Source: Paraescarpia echinospica (taxonomy: Eukaryota; Annelida; Polychaeta; Sabellida; Siboglinidae). Taken from it: 64,000 nt of DNA. The notes under the pieces are model-generated. The model was not told the DNA's origin. It searched no databases and was given only the letters and a program-made list of their open reading frames with translations. The stretch is from positions 34,953,559 through 35,017,558 of the forward strand of contig CM034534.1 in the NCBI GenBank assembly GCA_020002185.1, written 5' to 3'. Below, in pieces: positions 1-12,965 of the stretch (positions within the stretch are counted from its first letter, which is position 1; every line of letters begins with the position of its first letter). The position numbers and the translations under genes are program-made.

Positions 1-179
1 AAGTCACATGACCAGGTAAAACAAGGGGTCATTTCATAAATGATGAAGTGCACTTGAAAATTTATTTCTTGAAATGCATGGAAATGAGAAGAAATTGTTT
101 TCATTGGCTTCCCACAGCCAGATAAGCTGAAGAACGTAAAGGTGAAGGTCAGGTTATAATGCGGTAGTCATTAATCTAT

Positions 180-440
180 GTGACCATGCAGAACACTTTA
201 CAATACTATCTTAACTTATCTGGGAAGTATTCAGCCATGCACAAATTACTGCACAAAGATTACTCATTTATTTATAATAACAACTGCCGGGTACTCATTT
301 ATATATGTAACTAAACCTAAATTATTATCTAGGTAACATGGTGTGAACAACAACATACAAACCACAAAAAGGCTGTGAGAGGATTCAAACCCATGTTCTC
401 TCAAATAGAGTCTGACGTTGTAAACATACGACCATGCCCC
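180..440. repeat. Dispersed repeat copy 1 (low-copy interspersed element)
   Basis: This segment shares the phrase 'gggtactcattta', the flanking word order and the ending ('gaggattcaaacccatg...') with two other segments of the window, near 52065-52350 and 52650-52860. No coding potential is visible. I infer a decayed interspersed repeat (SINE- or MITE-like); its ends are not defined. Confidence 0.35.
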
Positions 441-790
441 GCATACTACCATAACTACATGTGATTTATGTAACTGGGCAGAACAGATGGTTTGAAATGA
501 CAAAGATCTACCTCCGGATCGTGGTAGATGCCACAGACATATCTTGGTGTACCTGTTCCGACATTCAAGACATTGTTGAACTACCTGGAGAAAATGGTCG
601 ACTGTATTCTTGATAAAAGGGATTCAGGGAGTTATTGCAACTAGGACTAATGAGTGCTGCACAGACAGACCCAGTAGGTTGGAGACTGTGGTTTTGTGGA
701 TTTATATCACTTTCTGACTACCATATTCATTCTACGAAGCATACATGCCCTAATTATTTAATGTACACCCCCTTGTTACACAGTGTGTGA

Positions 791-3700
791 CACCGTGACA
801 GTGATCTCCAATGCCAGCCTTCACTGTTGAATCCATCATTGTGATAGTGATCTCCAATGCCAGCCTTCACTGTTGAATCCATCATTGTGACAGTGATCTC
901 CAATGCCAGCCTTCACTGTTGAACCCATCATTGTGACAGTGATCTCCAATGCCAACCTTCACTGTTGAACCCATCATTGTGACAGTGATCTCCAATGCCA
1001 GCCTTCACTGTTGAATCCATCATTGTGACAGTGATCTCCAATGCCAGTCTTCACTGTTGAATCCATCATTGTGACAGTGATCTCCAATGCCAGCCTTCAC
1101 TGTTGAATCCATCATTGTGACAGTGATCTCCAATGCCAACCTTCACTGTTGAATCCATCATTGTGACAGTGATCTCCAATGCCAGCCTTCACTGTCGAAT
1201 CCATCATTGTGACAGTGATCTCCAATGCCAGTCTTCACTGTTGAATCCATCATTGTGACAGTGATCTCCAATGCCAGCCTTCACTGTTGAATCCATCATT
1301 GTGACAGTGATCTCCAATGCCAGTCTTCACTGTTGAACCCATCATTGTGACAGTGATCTCCAAAGCCAGCCTTCACTGTTGAACCCATCATTGTGACAGT
1401 GATCTCCAATGCCAGTCTTCACTGTTGAACCCATCATTGTGACAGTGATCTCCAATGCCAACCTTCACTGTTGAACCCATCATTGTGACAGTGATCTCCA
1501 ATGCCAGCCTTCACTGTTGAATCCATCATTGTGACAGTGATCTCCAATGCCAGCCTTCACTGTTGAACCCATCATTGTGACAGTGATCTCCAATGCCAAC
1601 CTTCACTGTTGAACCCATCATTGTGACAGTGATCTCCAATGCCAGCCTTCACTGTCGAATCCATCATTGTGACAGTGATCTCCAATGCCAGTCTTCACTG
1701 TTGAATCCATCATTGTGACAGTGATCTCCAATGCCAGCCTTCACTGTCGAATCCATCATTGTGACAGTGATCTCCAATGCCAACCTTCACTGTTGAATCC
1801 ATCATTGTGACAGTGATCTCCAATGCCAGCCTTCACTGTCGAATCCATCATTGTGACAGTGATCTCCAATGACACTCTTCACTGTTGAATCCATCATTGT
1901 GACAGTGATCTCCAATGCCAGCCTACACTGTTGAATCCATCATTGTGACAGTGATCTCCAATGCCAGCCTTCACTGTTGAACCCATCATTGTGACAGTGA
2001 TCTCCAATGCCAGCCTTCACTGTTGAACCCATCATTGTGACAGTGATCTCCAATGCCAGCCTTCACTGTTGAACCCATCATTGTGACAGTGATCTCCAAT
2101 GCCAACCTTCACTTCACTGTTGAACCCATCATTGTGACAGTGATCTCCAATGCCAGCCTTCACTGTTGAATCCATCATTGTGACAGTGATCTCCAATGCC
2201 AGTCTTCACTGTTGAATCCATCATTGTGACAGTGATCTCCAATGCCAGCCTTCACTGTTGAATCCATCATTGTGACAGTGATCTCCAATGCCAGTCTTCA
2301 CTGTTGAACCCATCATTGTGACAGTGATCTCCAATGCCAGCCTTCACTGTTGAATCCATCATTGTGACAGTGATCTCCAAAGCCAGCCTTCACTGTTGAA
2401 TCCATCATTGTGACAGTGATCTCCAATGCCAGCCTTCACTGTTGAATCCATCATTGTGACAGTGATCTCCAATGCCAGCCTTCACTGTTGAACCCATCAT
2501 TGTGACAGTGATCTCCAAAGCCAGCCTTCACTGTTGAACCCATCATTGTGACAGTGATCTCCAATGCCAACCTTCACTGTTGAACCCATCATTGTGACAG
2601 TGATCTCCAATGCCAACCTTCACTGTTGAACCCATCATTGTGACAGTGATCTCCAATGCCAGCCTTTACTGTCGAATCCATCATTGTGACAGTGATCTCC
2701 AAAGCCAGCCTTCACTGTCGAATCCATCATTGTGACAGTGATCTCCAAAGCCAGCCTTCACTGTTGAATCCATCATTGTGACAGTGATCTCCAATGCCAG
2801 CCTTCACTGTTGAATCCATCATTGTGACAGTGATCTCCAATGCCAACCTTCACTGTTGAATCCATCATTGTGACAGTGATCTCCAATGCCAGCCTTCACT
2901 GTTGAACCCATCATTGTGACAGTGATCTCCAATGCCAGCCTTCACTGTTGAATCCATCATTGTGACAGTGATCTCCAAAGCCAGCCTTCACTGTTGAATC
3001 CATCATTGTGACAGTGATCTCCAATGCCAGTCTTCACTGTTGAATCCATCATTGTGACAGTGATCTCCAATGCCAGTCTTCACTGTTGAATCCATCATTG
3101 TGACAGTGATCTCCAATGCCAGCCTTCACTGTTGAATCCATCATTGTGACAGTGATCTCAATGCCAGCCTTCACTGTTGAACCCATCATTGTGACAGTGA
3201 TCTCCAATGCCAGCCTTCACTGTTGAATCCATCATTGTGACAGTGATCTCCAAAGCCAGCCTTCACTGTCGAATCCATCATTGTGACAGTGATCTCCAAA
3301 GCCAGCCTTCACTGTTGAACCCATCATTGTGACAGTGATCTCCAATGCCAGCCTTCACTGTTGAACCCATCATTGTGACAGTGATCTCCAATGCCAGCCT
3401 TCACTGTTGAATCCATCATTGTGACAGTGATCTCCAATGCCAGTCTTCACTGTTGAACCCATCATTGTGACAGTGATCTCCAATGCCAACCTTCACTGTT
3501 GAATCCATCATTGTGACAGTGATCTCCAATGCCAGTCTGTCCACTTGTTGAACCCATCATTGTGACAGTGATCTCCAATGCCAGTCTTCACTGTTGAATC
3601 CCATCATTGTGACAGTGATCTCCAATGCCAGCCTTCACTGTTGAATCCATCATTGTGACAGCGATCTCAATGCCAGCCAGCCTCACTCAACCCATCATTG

Positions 3701-4487
3701 TGACAGTGATTCCACGCCAACCTTCACTCCATCATTGTGACAGTGATCTCCAAAGCCAGCCTTCACTGTTGAACCCATCATTGTGACAGTGATCTCCAAT
3801 GCCAGTCTGCCTAATGAATCCATCATTGTGACAGTGATCTCCAAAGCCAGCCTTCACTGTTGAACCCATCATTGTGACAGTGATCTCCAAAGCCAGCCTT
3901 CACTGTTGAACCCATCATTGTGACTCATCATTGTGACAGTGATCTCCAATGCCAGCCTTCACTGTTGAACCCATCATTGTGACAGTGATCTCCAAAGCCA
4001 GCCTTCACTGTTGAATCCATCATTGTGACAGTGATCTCCAATGCCAGCCTTCACTGTTGAACCCATCATTGTGACAGTGATCTCCAAAGCCAGCCTTCAC
4101 TGTTGAATCCATCATTGTGACAGTGATCTCCAATGCCAGCCTTCACTGTTGAACCCATCATTGTGACAGTGATCTCCAAAGCCAGCCTTCACTGTTGAAC
4201 CCATCATTGTGACAGTGATCTCCAAAGCCAGCCTTCACTGTTGAACCCATCATTGTGACAGTGATCTCCAATGCCAGCCTTCACTGTTGAACCCATCATT
4301 GTGACAGTGATCTCCAAAGCCAGCCTTCACTGTTGAACCCATCATTGTGACAGTGATCTCCAAAGCCAGCCTTCACTGTTGAACCCATCATTGTGACAGT
4401 GATCTCCAATGCCAACCTTCACTGTTGAACCCATCATTGTGACAGTGATCTCCAATGCCAGCCTTCACTGTCGAATCCATCATTGTA
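791..4487. repeat. Minisatellite, 46-bp unit, about 80 copies
   Basis: A near-perfect head-to-tail array with a 46-bp period; the unit contains 'gtgacagtgatctccaatgc'. Copies differ at a few recurrent positions: aatgcc or aaagcc, ccagcc, ccagtc or ccaacc, and gaatcc, gaaccc or tcgaatcc. The aaagcc type is concentrated in the right half. Copies near 3530-3940 are damaged (deletions, partial units). Every unit carries a 'gtgacag' acceptor-like word, but no flanking exon could be recognised. Confidence 0.97.
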
Positions 4488-4609
4488 ATTTAATTTTTAC
4501 CAATATCACACAAGTGTTAAAGATCAGTGATGGACAAAAATCAAAAGGTCAATTATGTAATCAGACTTTACAGTGTTCTGGTACCTTTTGCATATATATA
4601 TATATGGAC

Positions 4610-4766
4610 CACAGGCTAGTCACACCTGCTGAGATGGCTCTACCTAGGGAACCTAGTCACACCTGCTGAGATGGCTCTACCTAGGAACCCTAGTCACACC
4701 TGCTGAGATGGCTCTACCTAGGAACCCTAGTCACACCTGCTGAGATGGCTCTACCTAGGAACCCTA
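4610..4766. repeat. Minisatellite, 38-bp unit, about 4 copies
   Basis: Short tandem array built around 'ctagtcacacctgctgagat'. Copies are nearly identical, so the amplification is recent. No associated gene feature is seen. Confidence 0.9.
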
Positions 4767-5124
4767 CAAAATGAATATACATCGCTGTACGCTTTTTACC
4801 AAAAATATAACATATTTGTGTGTTTCAAATATTTGTTAAGCGTACTGTATGCTAAATGGAATGAATACAGCTTGTGTTCTTGCCATGCATAGACCGAAGG
4901 GTGCCAGGCTTTGTACTTGTGCAGTTATTGGATTCCTATAGGGTGAGAGAGAAGCTGATGACGCATGGCTGAATTCACAGATCAATCGATTTACATCACA
5001 TCCGCTCAACTTTCCTAGATGTCTTCTTGCAACTAACCGTGTGTCATTAATTACAAGTCTGCTCTAATCAGCTGTAATCAGATCATGATCTGATTACAAA
5101 TTACTTTCATTAAATCAGCCCAGT

Positions 5125-5815
5125 TGCACATAGTGATTTGCGCCGTTCGAACTAGTTATTATTGTGATCATTTGGGCCAGTTGAAATAATTGTCATTGTG
5201 GTCATTTGGACCAGTTGAAATAATTGTCATTGTGATCATTTGGGCCAGTTGAAATAATTGTCATTGTGGTCATTTGGGCCAGATAAAATAATTGTCATTG
5301 TGATCATTTGGGCCAGTTGAAATAATTGTCATTGTGGTCATTTGGGCCAGTTGAAATAATTGTCATTGTGGTCATTTGGGCCAGTTGAAATAATTGTCAT
5401 TGTGGTCATTTGGGCCAGTTGAAATAATTGTCATTGTGGTCATTTGGGCCAGTTGAAATAATTGTCATTGTGGTCATTTGGGCCAGTTGAAATAATTGTC
5501 AATTGTCATTGTGATCATTTGGGCCAGTCATTTGGGCCAGTTGAAACAATTGTCATTGTGGTCATTTGGGCCAGTTGAAACAATTGTCATTGTGGTCATT
5601 TGGGCCAGTTGAAACAATTGTCATTGTGGTCATTTGGGCCAGTTGAAACAATTGTCATTGTGGTCATTTGGGCCAGTTGAAACAATTGTCATTGTGGTCA
5701 TTTGGGCCAGTTGAAACAATTGTCATTGTGGTCATTTGGGCCAGTTGAAACAATTGACATTGTGGTCATTAGGGCCAGTTGAAATAGTTATCATTGTGAT
5801 CATTTGGACCAACTG
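5125..5815. repeat. Minisatellite, 34-bp unit, about 20 copies
   Basis: Tandem array of a 34-bp unit containing 'gtcatttgggccagttgaaa'. Left-hand copies read 'aaataattgt' and right-hand copies 'aaacaattgt', so two variants amplified in blocks. One rearranged copy lies near 5500-5530. Confidence 0.95.
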
Positions 5816-5994
5816 TAGTAGTTAAGAAGATAGTGATTTAGCCCAGCTGCAGTGGCTTTTTTATCATACTACGTACGATGTGAAAGCCTTGAGACGTCAT
5901 GCCGAGTTCTTGGTATTGTGCAGCGATTTCTTGATGAATTCATTGATGAATTATCCGAAAAGTGGATTTTGATTTAGTGGGAACATGCAATGGG

Positions 5995-6090
5995 GTGTCA
6001 GTGTTGCCGTCTCATGTGGGCCTGTGTGATGTTGCCATCTCATGTGGGCCTGTGTGATGTTGCCGTCTCATGTGGGCCTGTGTGATGTTG
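5995..6090. repeat. Short tandem repeat, about 29 bp, 3 copies
   Basis: Three near-identical copies of a unit containing 'ctcatgtgggcctgtgtgat' follow one another. No gene is seen nearby. Confidence 0.85.
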
Positions 6091-8140
6091 ATGGTGAAGT
6101 CCGACTGACAGCACAGCTGAATTTGTCAAGCTTTCTTTTATTAGGACGGGCACAATGACAGATACAGTGACAAGCATGTCATTAGGAAACTAACAAACAC
6201 ACCAACTCTCTCAGGCGACTTTTGTTTCCTTGCAAGTGAGAAGTTAATCGTTAAAGTGACCTTGTTTGTTCCCGGCTTGTGAAATCACCTTCTCAAGCCA
6301 GGGGGTGGTAACAGTATGAACGGATAGTTCACTGAATCAGTTGTACTTCATCCCACTTAGGACATGGAGTGTGGGCATCAGCCAACTTCAGAGGTATTTG
6401 GAGATAGAGATGTCTGCCAACACAATACGTGCCAATAGCGGCCATTTACTATTTGAATGTTTTGTTTAAGATTTTAACGTTTTACGGGTGCAACATTCAT
6501 AAACAATATTTCAGGCTTATTAAATGCAACTTCAACATATTTATTCATGTAATCATATTAAGAACAATGTATTACAAATTGAGGACCAGATAAGGTCAGT
6601 TAAAACTTTCTTCGATACCCCCTTTATAGCCTTGGAATATGTGTGGCCTTCACCTCACTGTTTGTCAAAACTAAAGATTTTTGCTGCTACATAATGTTAG
6701 GGACTTTCAAGATATTCTTTTCCCCATCTAATTTATTTCCTATTTTGCAGTCTGTCTCTGTATGGCTTCTCACATGTGGAGTTTCACGTATGCCTTTGCA
6801 CTTTTTCTCAATTTCTGCAATCAATGGTAATTGGTATTTATATGAATTCTTACATTAATGTTATACCCCGTGTAGTTCTAGAGTAGTAGAGGTTGGACTG
6901 GTATCAGCTAATAAACCTGGCGGTCATTCTCAACATTTATGAGATTCGTATGCTATTTATTAAAACAGCAATATATATTAAACGTAGTAGAATGTTGAAA
7001 TGCTGGTTACGTTGAAGTAAGATGCCGTCAATGTCTCAGAATATAACAAACTGGGACTGAAACACCCAATACATTTTTACTATATATGTATGTACATAAC
7101 GTGTATGCTGAATATTTCATGTGTTATTCTATTGCTGGAATTTACAAGTAAGATCAACTGTAAAACTGTAATATAACTGTACTTTATGACAGTTGACTAG
7201 ATCCACTTTTACCAGACTGCAGCTAGGCCAAATGATACCACTGTCATAACCACCACATGGCTTACCTGTGGAATAGGGCTATGTACTGTATTTTCAAGGG
7301 TTTCAAATATACAGGAAAATTGCTAGGATGTTTTAGTTCCTTTGATAGATGTATATTTTATAGCACGTGTGTTGTCTAGGAAGCTGTGACAACAGGAATG
7401 ATGTAGACAGAGATAGAGGTAAACAGAGAGAAAGAGAGAGACAGAGAAACAAATTAGACTTAAGTTAATACTAATAATAGGAGAGAGAAAATATTGCTAG
7501 TATGGCAGCCACTGTTTTTTGACAAAACTAAATGTTCCACAAGTGACATAATATTAATAGTACCAGTTTGATATACCAGTAGAAACAGCATGAACTAACT
7601 ATAAACCAGCAATGGTGGAAGAGGACATTTAGTGGCAGGACTAGCTCTGGTCAGTTGTGGTCAGTATTTCGACGGATGGACACATAATTGTTGGCATAAG
7701 TCATCATAATGAAGTTGTGTTGCCTTTGTTGAACCTTCCAATCATGTGCTGTGTTTGGCTTACGGTCAACAGCAAATTATCACCCATTCATTGTGGGAAA
7801 TATCTTCGTTCAGCGAGCTATGCCCGGTAAACATGAACTAAGCATTGAGCGCAGGTTTGTTAGTAGGAACTAGGCGATGATACTCCTCACTACTCTCCTG
7901 AGGGCACGAATCACCAGTGTTTGTATTCACATGATGTGCCGTGAAACAACTTATTGTAAGACATGTGTCCGTGCATTGATGGCATTAGGATTGATGTCTG
8001 ACAGTAGCCATTGTCTGTGAGCTTACAATAGGTGTTGGATACATACAACAACTTAATGTTAACATATACATCACTTTATGAAATATCTTGCCCAGTTAAA
8101 ACTATCATGTAAATAGTAAATATATTAAAAGAGAGCCCTG
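6091..8140. other. Non-coding stretch, nothing recognised
   Basis: AT-rich sequence without a supported exon, RNA gene or clear repeat, apart from a short purine-rich run near 7400-7445. It could be intronic sequence of the ADISSP gene if its upstream exons lie further left. Confidence 0.5.
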
Positions 8141-8149
8141 GGTAACATC

Positions 8150-10151
8150 AGGCATTATAGTTTCTTCAATAAACAAAGACAAATTACTCTGCAGAAAGCT
8201 AAATAAGCCCAATACAGCGAGAGAGGATGCTTATAAGGTATATTGTAGACTATTTAATAAGATCAAAAGAGCAGCAAAAATAATTCCTTTGTTACAGATG
8301 TTGTACCTAATAATTTAAAAATTGCTAAAATAATTCCAATTTATAAATCAGGAAATATTAATGTGTTTAATAACTACAGACCAATAAGTATTTTACCAAC
8401 ACTTTCTAAAATAATGGAAAAAAATAGTATGTAACAGATTAGTAATATATTTAGAGAAATATAATATACTGTATAAACATCAATACGGATTTCGCTCGAA
8501 ACATTCCACTATACACCCTATATTGCACTTACTTAAAGACACAGCAGATGCAAATGACAAATCTACCAAAGATATTACATTGGCTGTGTTTCTCGACTTA
8601 TCTAAGGCGTTTGATACAATTAACCATGACATTTTGTTGTATAAGTTAAATCACTATGAAATCAGGTTTGCCAGTTATCTTTCTAATCGTAAACAATATA
8701 TTGAAATAAATAATTGCAAATCTCCATGATCAATATGACACATGGAGTACCACAAGGATCCATACTAGGACCTGTGCTTTTTCTAATTTATATTAATGAC
8801 ATAGTGAATTCTAGTTCTCTAAAGTTGCTATCCTTTGCAGATGATACCACTATTTACCATTCAGGATACGATATTGAACATTTAGTTATAACAGTGAATC
8901 AAGAACTAAAACAATTATACAATTGGTTGTGTGCGAACAAATTGTGCTTGAACTTCAAAAAGACACAATTCTGTGTTTTTAGTCCTGTAAATTCAAACTA
9001 CGAGGTAAACAACAGCATTAAAATAAATAACGAAGTCATCAACCAGGTTGGCAAGTATAAAAATGACGAATCTGTAAAATTCCTGGGATTGTATATAGAT
9101 AAGCACCTAACCTGGAAAGAACACATCAACATAATTAGTTCCAAAATATCTAGAGCTATTTTTGCAATAAATAGAGTGAAATATTTCTTACCATATAAGT
9201 CATTAAAATCATTATATTACACTTTAATTCACAGTCGTATAACATATGGTATACAAGCATGGGGCAATGGAAACACAAAGAAAATATAAATTTTACAAAA
9301 ACGTGCTTTAAGAATAATTAATAAAAAAGGATATAAGAGTCATACTGATCCTTTATTTAAGTCTGACAAAATACTAAAAATATCAGATGTATATAAACTG
9401 CAGGTCTCACTATTTATGTATGACTTTAAACATGATTTATTACCCAAGTCATTTACAAATTTTGCGATCAAAAAGACTTTAGACAAAAGTATAAGAATAA
9501 CCAGACAATGCAACCTTCTTGTTAAAGAGACACCTAGAACACATTTTTCGTCTAAGCTACCAAAACATAATTTCACAAGAATCTGGAACAATATAATAAC
9601 AAAACAAATAAGAAACACTAAACACAGGTTAAAGTTTAGACGCGTGTTGTGTGACTTCTACTTAAACGCATATCTTCGTCATGTGAACTGTATAAATCCT
9701 AGATGTTCAGAATGTAATGAAACTGATTAAATGAAACTCTACCTTTGTTTGTAAGTCTATTACCATTCTTACACTACGTTGTTAACCAAGTACAAATGTT
9801 TGGATCGCCTTTCTATTCACTTACATATACTTCAATTGATCATACTTCTCAGTTCGTTGTCATATATCACCAACAACAGCACATACTATATGTTAAATAA
9901 TACTCCGGTTTAATATTATCTAGTACGGAGGTGGGTTGGTGATGAATTTGAGTGAGTTGTTTAACATGATTTTGATGATTGTTATGATTGTAATCATAGA
10001 GTAATGACAATCAAATGGTGTCACTGGAAGACGGCTTTTAGCCAAGTGACATCCATGCAATGTAACACATTTCCATTTGTATGACATATATATGTTAACT
10101 GTATGTTACGTTGTTACGTTGTAAATAAAGTTACTTACTTACTTACTTACT
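8150..10151 (+). mobile_element. Decayed non-LTR (LINE) retrotransposon, 5'-truncated
   Basis: A degenerate LINE on the + strand. Residues from the linker before the reverse transcriptase (RT) are readable at about 8170-8285 ([16 protein letters not shown]). An internal deletion follows, then the RT domain, and then a 3' untranslated segment ending in a (ttac)n tail at about 10127-10151 just after 'aaataaag'. The RT resembles the Jockey/CR1/L2/Rex group of LINEs; the exact clade is not assigned. It lies upstream of the penultimate ADISSP coding exon and is probably intronic. Confidence 0.85.
8310..9730 (+). pseudogene. LINE reverse transcriptase remnant
   Basis: Broken open frames together cover most of a LINE RT. 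Motifs in order are [44 protein letters not shown] (first catalytic Asp), THGVPQGSILGPVLFLIYIN, SFADDTTIY (the catalytic FADD) and VKFLGLYIDKHLTWKEHI. The C-terminal thumb and Cys-rich tail end with NPRCSECNETD at 9727. Frameshifts lie near 8430 and 8710, and there is an in-frame stop near 9287, so it cannot make full-length protein. A Cys-containing tail after the RT is common in this LINE group. Confidence 0.85.
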
Positions 10152-10529
10152 GTGTAGCTAACGTCCTTATGAGCTTATAAGCACGATATATTAACGTGAC
10201 TCGGTTTACACGAACAGACATTGACATATGTGGTCATGGCCCAGTTAAACGTCGAAATGAGGTTGGCATATCTCTTAGTTGAATATGTCCATCATTTTAA
10301 TTAATGCTTGACAGCTGTCATTAACTTGATCATGAGTTCCATAGGTTGAAGTTAGATGGTGAAAGTGTTTCTGTACTTTAAAAACTGGAGAGATCCTTCT
10401 TTCTGTGTGCAATATACTTGAGACGTGGTCTCCTAGAAGATACGGAGCTCATATTACTACTGAATTTCGAGCAGCTGCAATGACTAATTACTCACTATCT
10501 CTGTAAATCATGACATCAACTTGTGTTGT

Positions 10530-10840
10530 TTTTAACTTGTAGGTCTGGGTCATGACATCGTTGTGTGTTGTATGTCTGGGTCATGATGTCATTGTGTGTT
10601 GTAGGTCTGGGTCATGATACCATTGTGTGTTGTATATCTGGGTCATGACATCATCACCTGTTGTAGGTCTGAGTCATGGTATCATCATGTGTTGTATGTC
10701 TGGGTCATGACACCATCATGTGTTGTAGGTCTGTGTCACGACATCATCATGTGTTGTAGGTCTGGGTCATGACACCATCATGTGTTGTAGGTCTGGGTCA
10801 TGACATCATCATGTGTTGTAGGTCTGGGTCATGACATCGT
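10530..10840. repeat. Minisatellite at the 3' splice site of the ADISSP exon, about 31-bp unit, about 10 copies
   Basis: Each unit contains 'tgttgtaggtctgggtcatg', which is the acceptor 'ttgtag' plus the first bases of the exon that starts at 10822. The leftmost copy (near 10525-10541) keeps a better polypyrimidine stretch ('gttgtttttaacttgtag'), while the exon body follows the rightmost copy. The array therefore appears to be a tandem amplification of the splice junction itself. Confidence 0.9.
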
Positions 10841-10950
10841 GATAGATCTGGCAGCTCATAAAGAGAGGCTGATGAAGGAAGAGCTTCGACTGAATGACGC
10901 AAACAACAAGGACAAGTTTGTCATCATCACACTACATTCACGCGTACTAG
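10822..10950 (+). CDS. ADISSP: ADISSP/C20orf27 orthologue, penultimate coding exon
   Basis: A 129-nt exon running from acceptor 'tgttgtag' to donor 'ctag|gtaggc', read in the frame LGHDIVIDLAAHKERLMKEE, then LRLNDANNKDKFVIITLHSRVL. The order HKE-x(3)-KEE, a beta strand ending in ARV/SRV, and continuation into the next exon match the C-terminal half of vertebrate C20orf27. That protein is small and conserved, and in mammals it is reported as an adipose secreted signalling protein. The exon ends in phase 1 and joins 14432 in frame. Minisatellites made of the splice junctions adjoin it on both sides, so the exact acceptor and donor used are uncertain. Upstream exons were not found. Confidence 0.85.
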
Positions 10951-12275
10951 GTAGGCACTACACACCCATGTACTAGGTAGGCACTACACACCCAAGTACT
11001 AGGTAGGCACTACACACGTAAATACTAGGTAGGCACTACACACCCATGTACTAGGTAGGCACTACACACCCAAGTACTAGGTAGGCACTTCACACCCATG
11101 TACTAGGTAGGCACTACACACCCAAGTACTAGGTAGGCACTTCACACCCATGTACTAGGTAGGCACTACACACCCATGTACTAAGTAGACACTACACACC
11201 CGTGTACTAGGTCGGCACTACACACCCGCATGCTAGGTAGGCACTACACACCCGCGTACTAGGTAGGCACTACACACCGTGTACTAGGTCGGCACTACAC
11301 ACCCGTGTACTAGGTAGGCACTACACACCTGCATGCTAGGAAGGCACTACACACCCGCATACTAGGTAGGCACTACACACTGTGTACTAGGTAGACACTA
11401 CACACCCGTGTACTAGGTAGGCACTACACACCCATGTACTAGGTAGGCACTACACACCTGTGTACTAGGTAGGCACTACACACCCATGTACTAGGTAGGC
11501 ACTACACACCCGTGTACTACGTTGGCACTACACACCCGCATGCTAGGTAGGCACTACACACCCACGTACTAGGTAGGCACTACACACCATGTACTAGGTC
11601 GGCACTACACACCCGTGTACTAGGTAGGCACTACACACCAGTGTACTAGGTAGGCACTACACACCTGTGTACTAGGTAGGCACTACACACCCGTGTACTA
11701 GGTAGGCAGTACACACCCGCGTACTAGGTAGACATTACACACCCGCGTACTAGGTAGACGTTACACACCCGCGTACTAGGTAGGCATTACATGCCCGTGT
11801 ACTAGGTAGGCACTACACACCCGTGTACTAGGTAGGCACTACACACCCATGTACTAGGTAGGCACTACACACCCGTGTACTAGGTAGGCACTACACACCG
11901 TGTACTAGGTAGGCACTACACACCCGTGTACTAGGTAGGCACTACACACCCGTGTACTAGGTTGGCACTACACACCCGCATGCTAGGTAGGCACTACACA
12001 CCCGCGTACTAGGTAGGCACTACACACCGTGTACTAGGTCGGCACTACACACCCGTGTACTAGGTGGGCACTACACACCCGTGTACTAGGTAGGCACTAC
12101 ACACCCATGTACTAGGTAGGCACTACACACCTGTGTACTAGGTAGGCACTACACACCCGTGTACTAGGTAGGCAGTACACACCCGCGTACTAGGTAGACA
12201 TTACACACTCGCGTACTAGGTAGACGTTACACACCCGCATACTAGGTAGGCATTACATGCCCGTGTACTAGGTAG
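10943..12275. repeat. Minisatellite at the 5' splice site of the ADISSP exon, 26-27 bp unit, about 50 copies
   Basis: The unit is 'gtactaggtaggcactacac' plus 'accc'. The first unit is the real exon end: 'gcgtactag|gtaggc' at 10942-10956 is the phase-1 donor of the ADISSP exon. About 50 further copies of the same donor-like junction follow. A higher-order block recurs ('catgctagg', 'cgcgtact', 'tgtactaggtcgg'), visible at about 11210-11330, 11515-11610 and 11965-12060. Confidence 0.95.
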
Positions 12276-12737
12276 ACTCCATATACATATGTGCACATCT
12301 CTAACACTGGGCTAAACTGCATTGACGGTTTCAGCATAACTTACAATTATACACAAATGCACACGCTTATATAACCAATGGTCATATCGATAAGAAAACT
12401 GTGGACTTGAGAACTTGAAACAGAATAATTAAGTTGATCCTTTTTGACTCTACCTTTCAGTGGCATAGGTAATTGACACAGTTTGAAATTGTGTAAGTTG
12501 TGGTTTCCACCAAGGTTTATTATCCTTTTTAAAAAAAACTTACCCCAGTTCTTTTTTCAAATAGTAACTGGTTGAAGTCAGCTCATACAAAAACAAATTT
12601 CATCAGCATAAGTTATTTTAATACTAAGTAAATTATGGTTACAGGAAACGACATATGTAGGCACTACACACGCACTAGATTCAGTTACATATGCACTACA
12701 CACTCATGCACAAGGTAGACATATTCTAGGCATGCAA
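12276..12737. other. Intron of ADISSP, decayed array remnants
   Basis: No coding sequence. Near 12655-12725 a few degenerate copies of the preceding minisatellite ('tgtaggcactacacacgcac') remain. Confidence 0.5.
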
Positions 12738-12965
12738 TCGCGAAGTGTATTAATTCTGTCATCAGAATTAATATACTTCTAGCTCCGCTAGACTTGTATT
12801 AATTCTGATGACAGAATTAATATATTCTATATATATATCTATATAATATTTCTTAATTCATCAGAATTAATACAGTTAGTCACCAGAATTAATATACTTC
12901 TAGCTCCACTAGAAGTGTATTAATTTTGAAGCTCCGCTAGAGGTGTATTCATTCTGATGACAGTC
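12738..12965. repeat. Cluster of palindromic repeats
   Basis: The palindrome 'ttaattctgtcatcagaatt' (and its variants) recurs in both orientations at about 12750, 12795, 12860 and 12890, joined by 'cttctagctccgctaga', which is itself nearly self-complementary. The segment would form several hairpins. It may be a remnant of a short inverted-repeat element. Confidence 0.7.

Noticed and set aside
791..4487. Regular 46-bp repeats that could be mistaken for a CRISPR array
   Set aside because: There are no unique spacers; the whole 46-bp unit is repeated, and the context is eukaryotic with introns.
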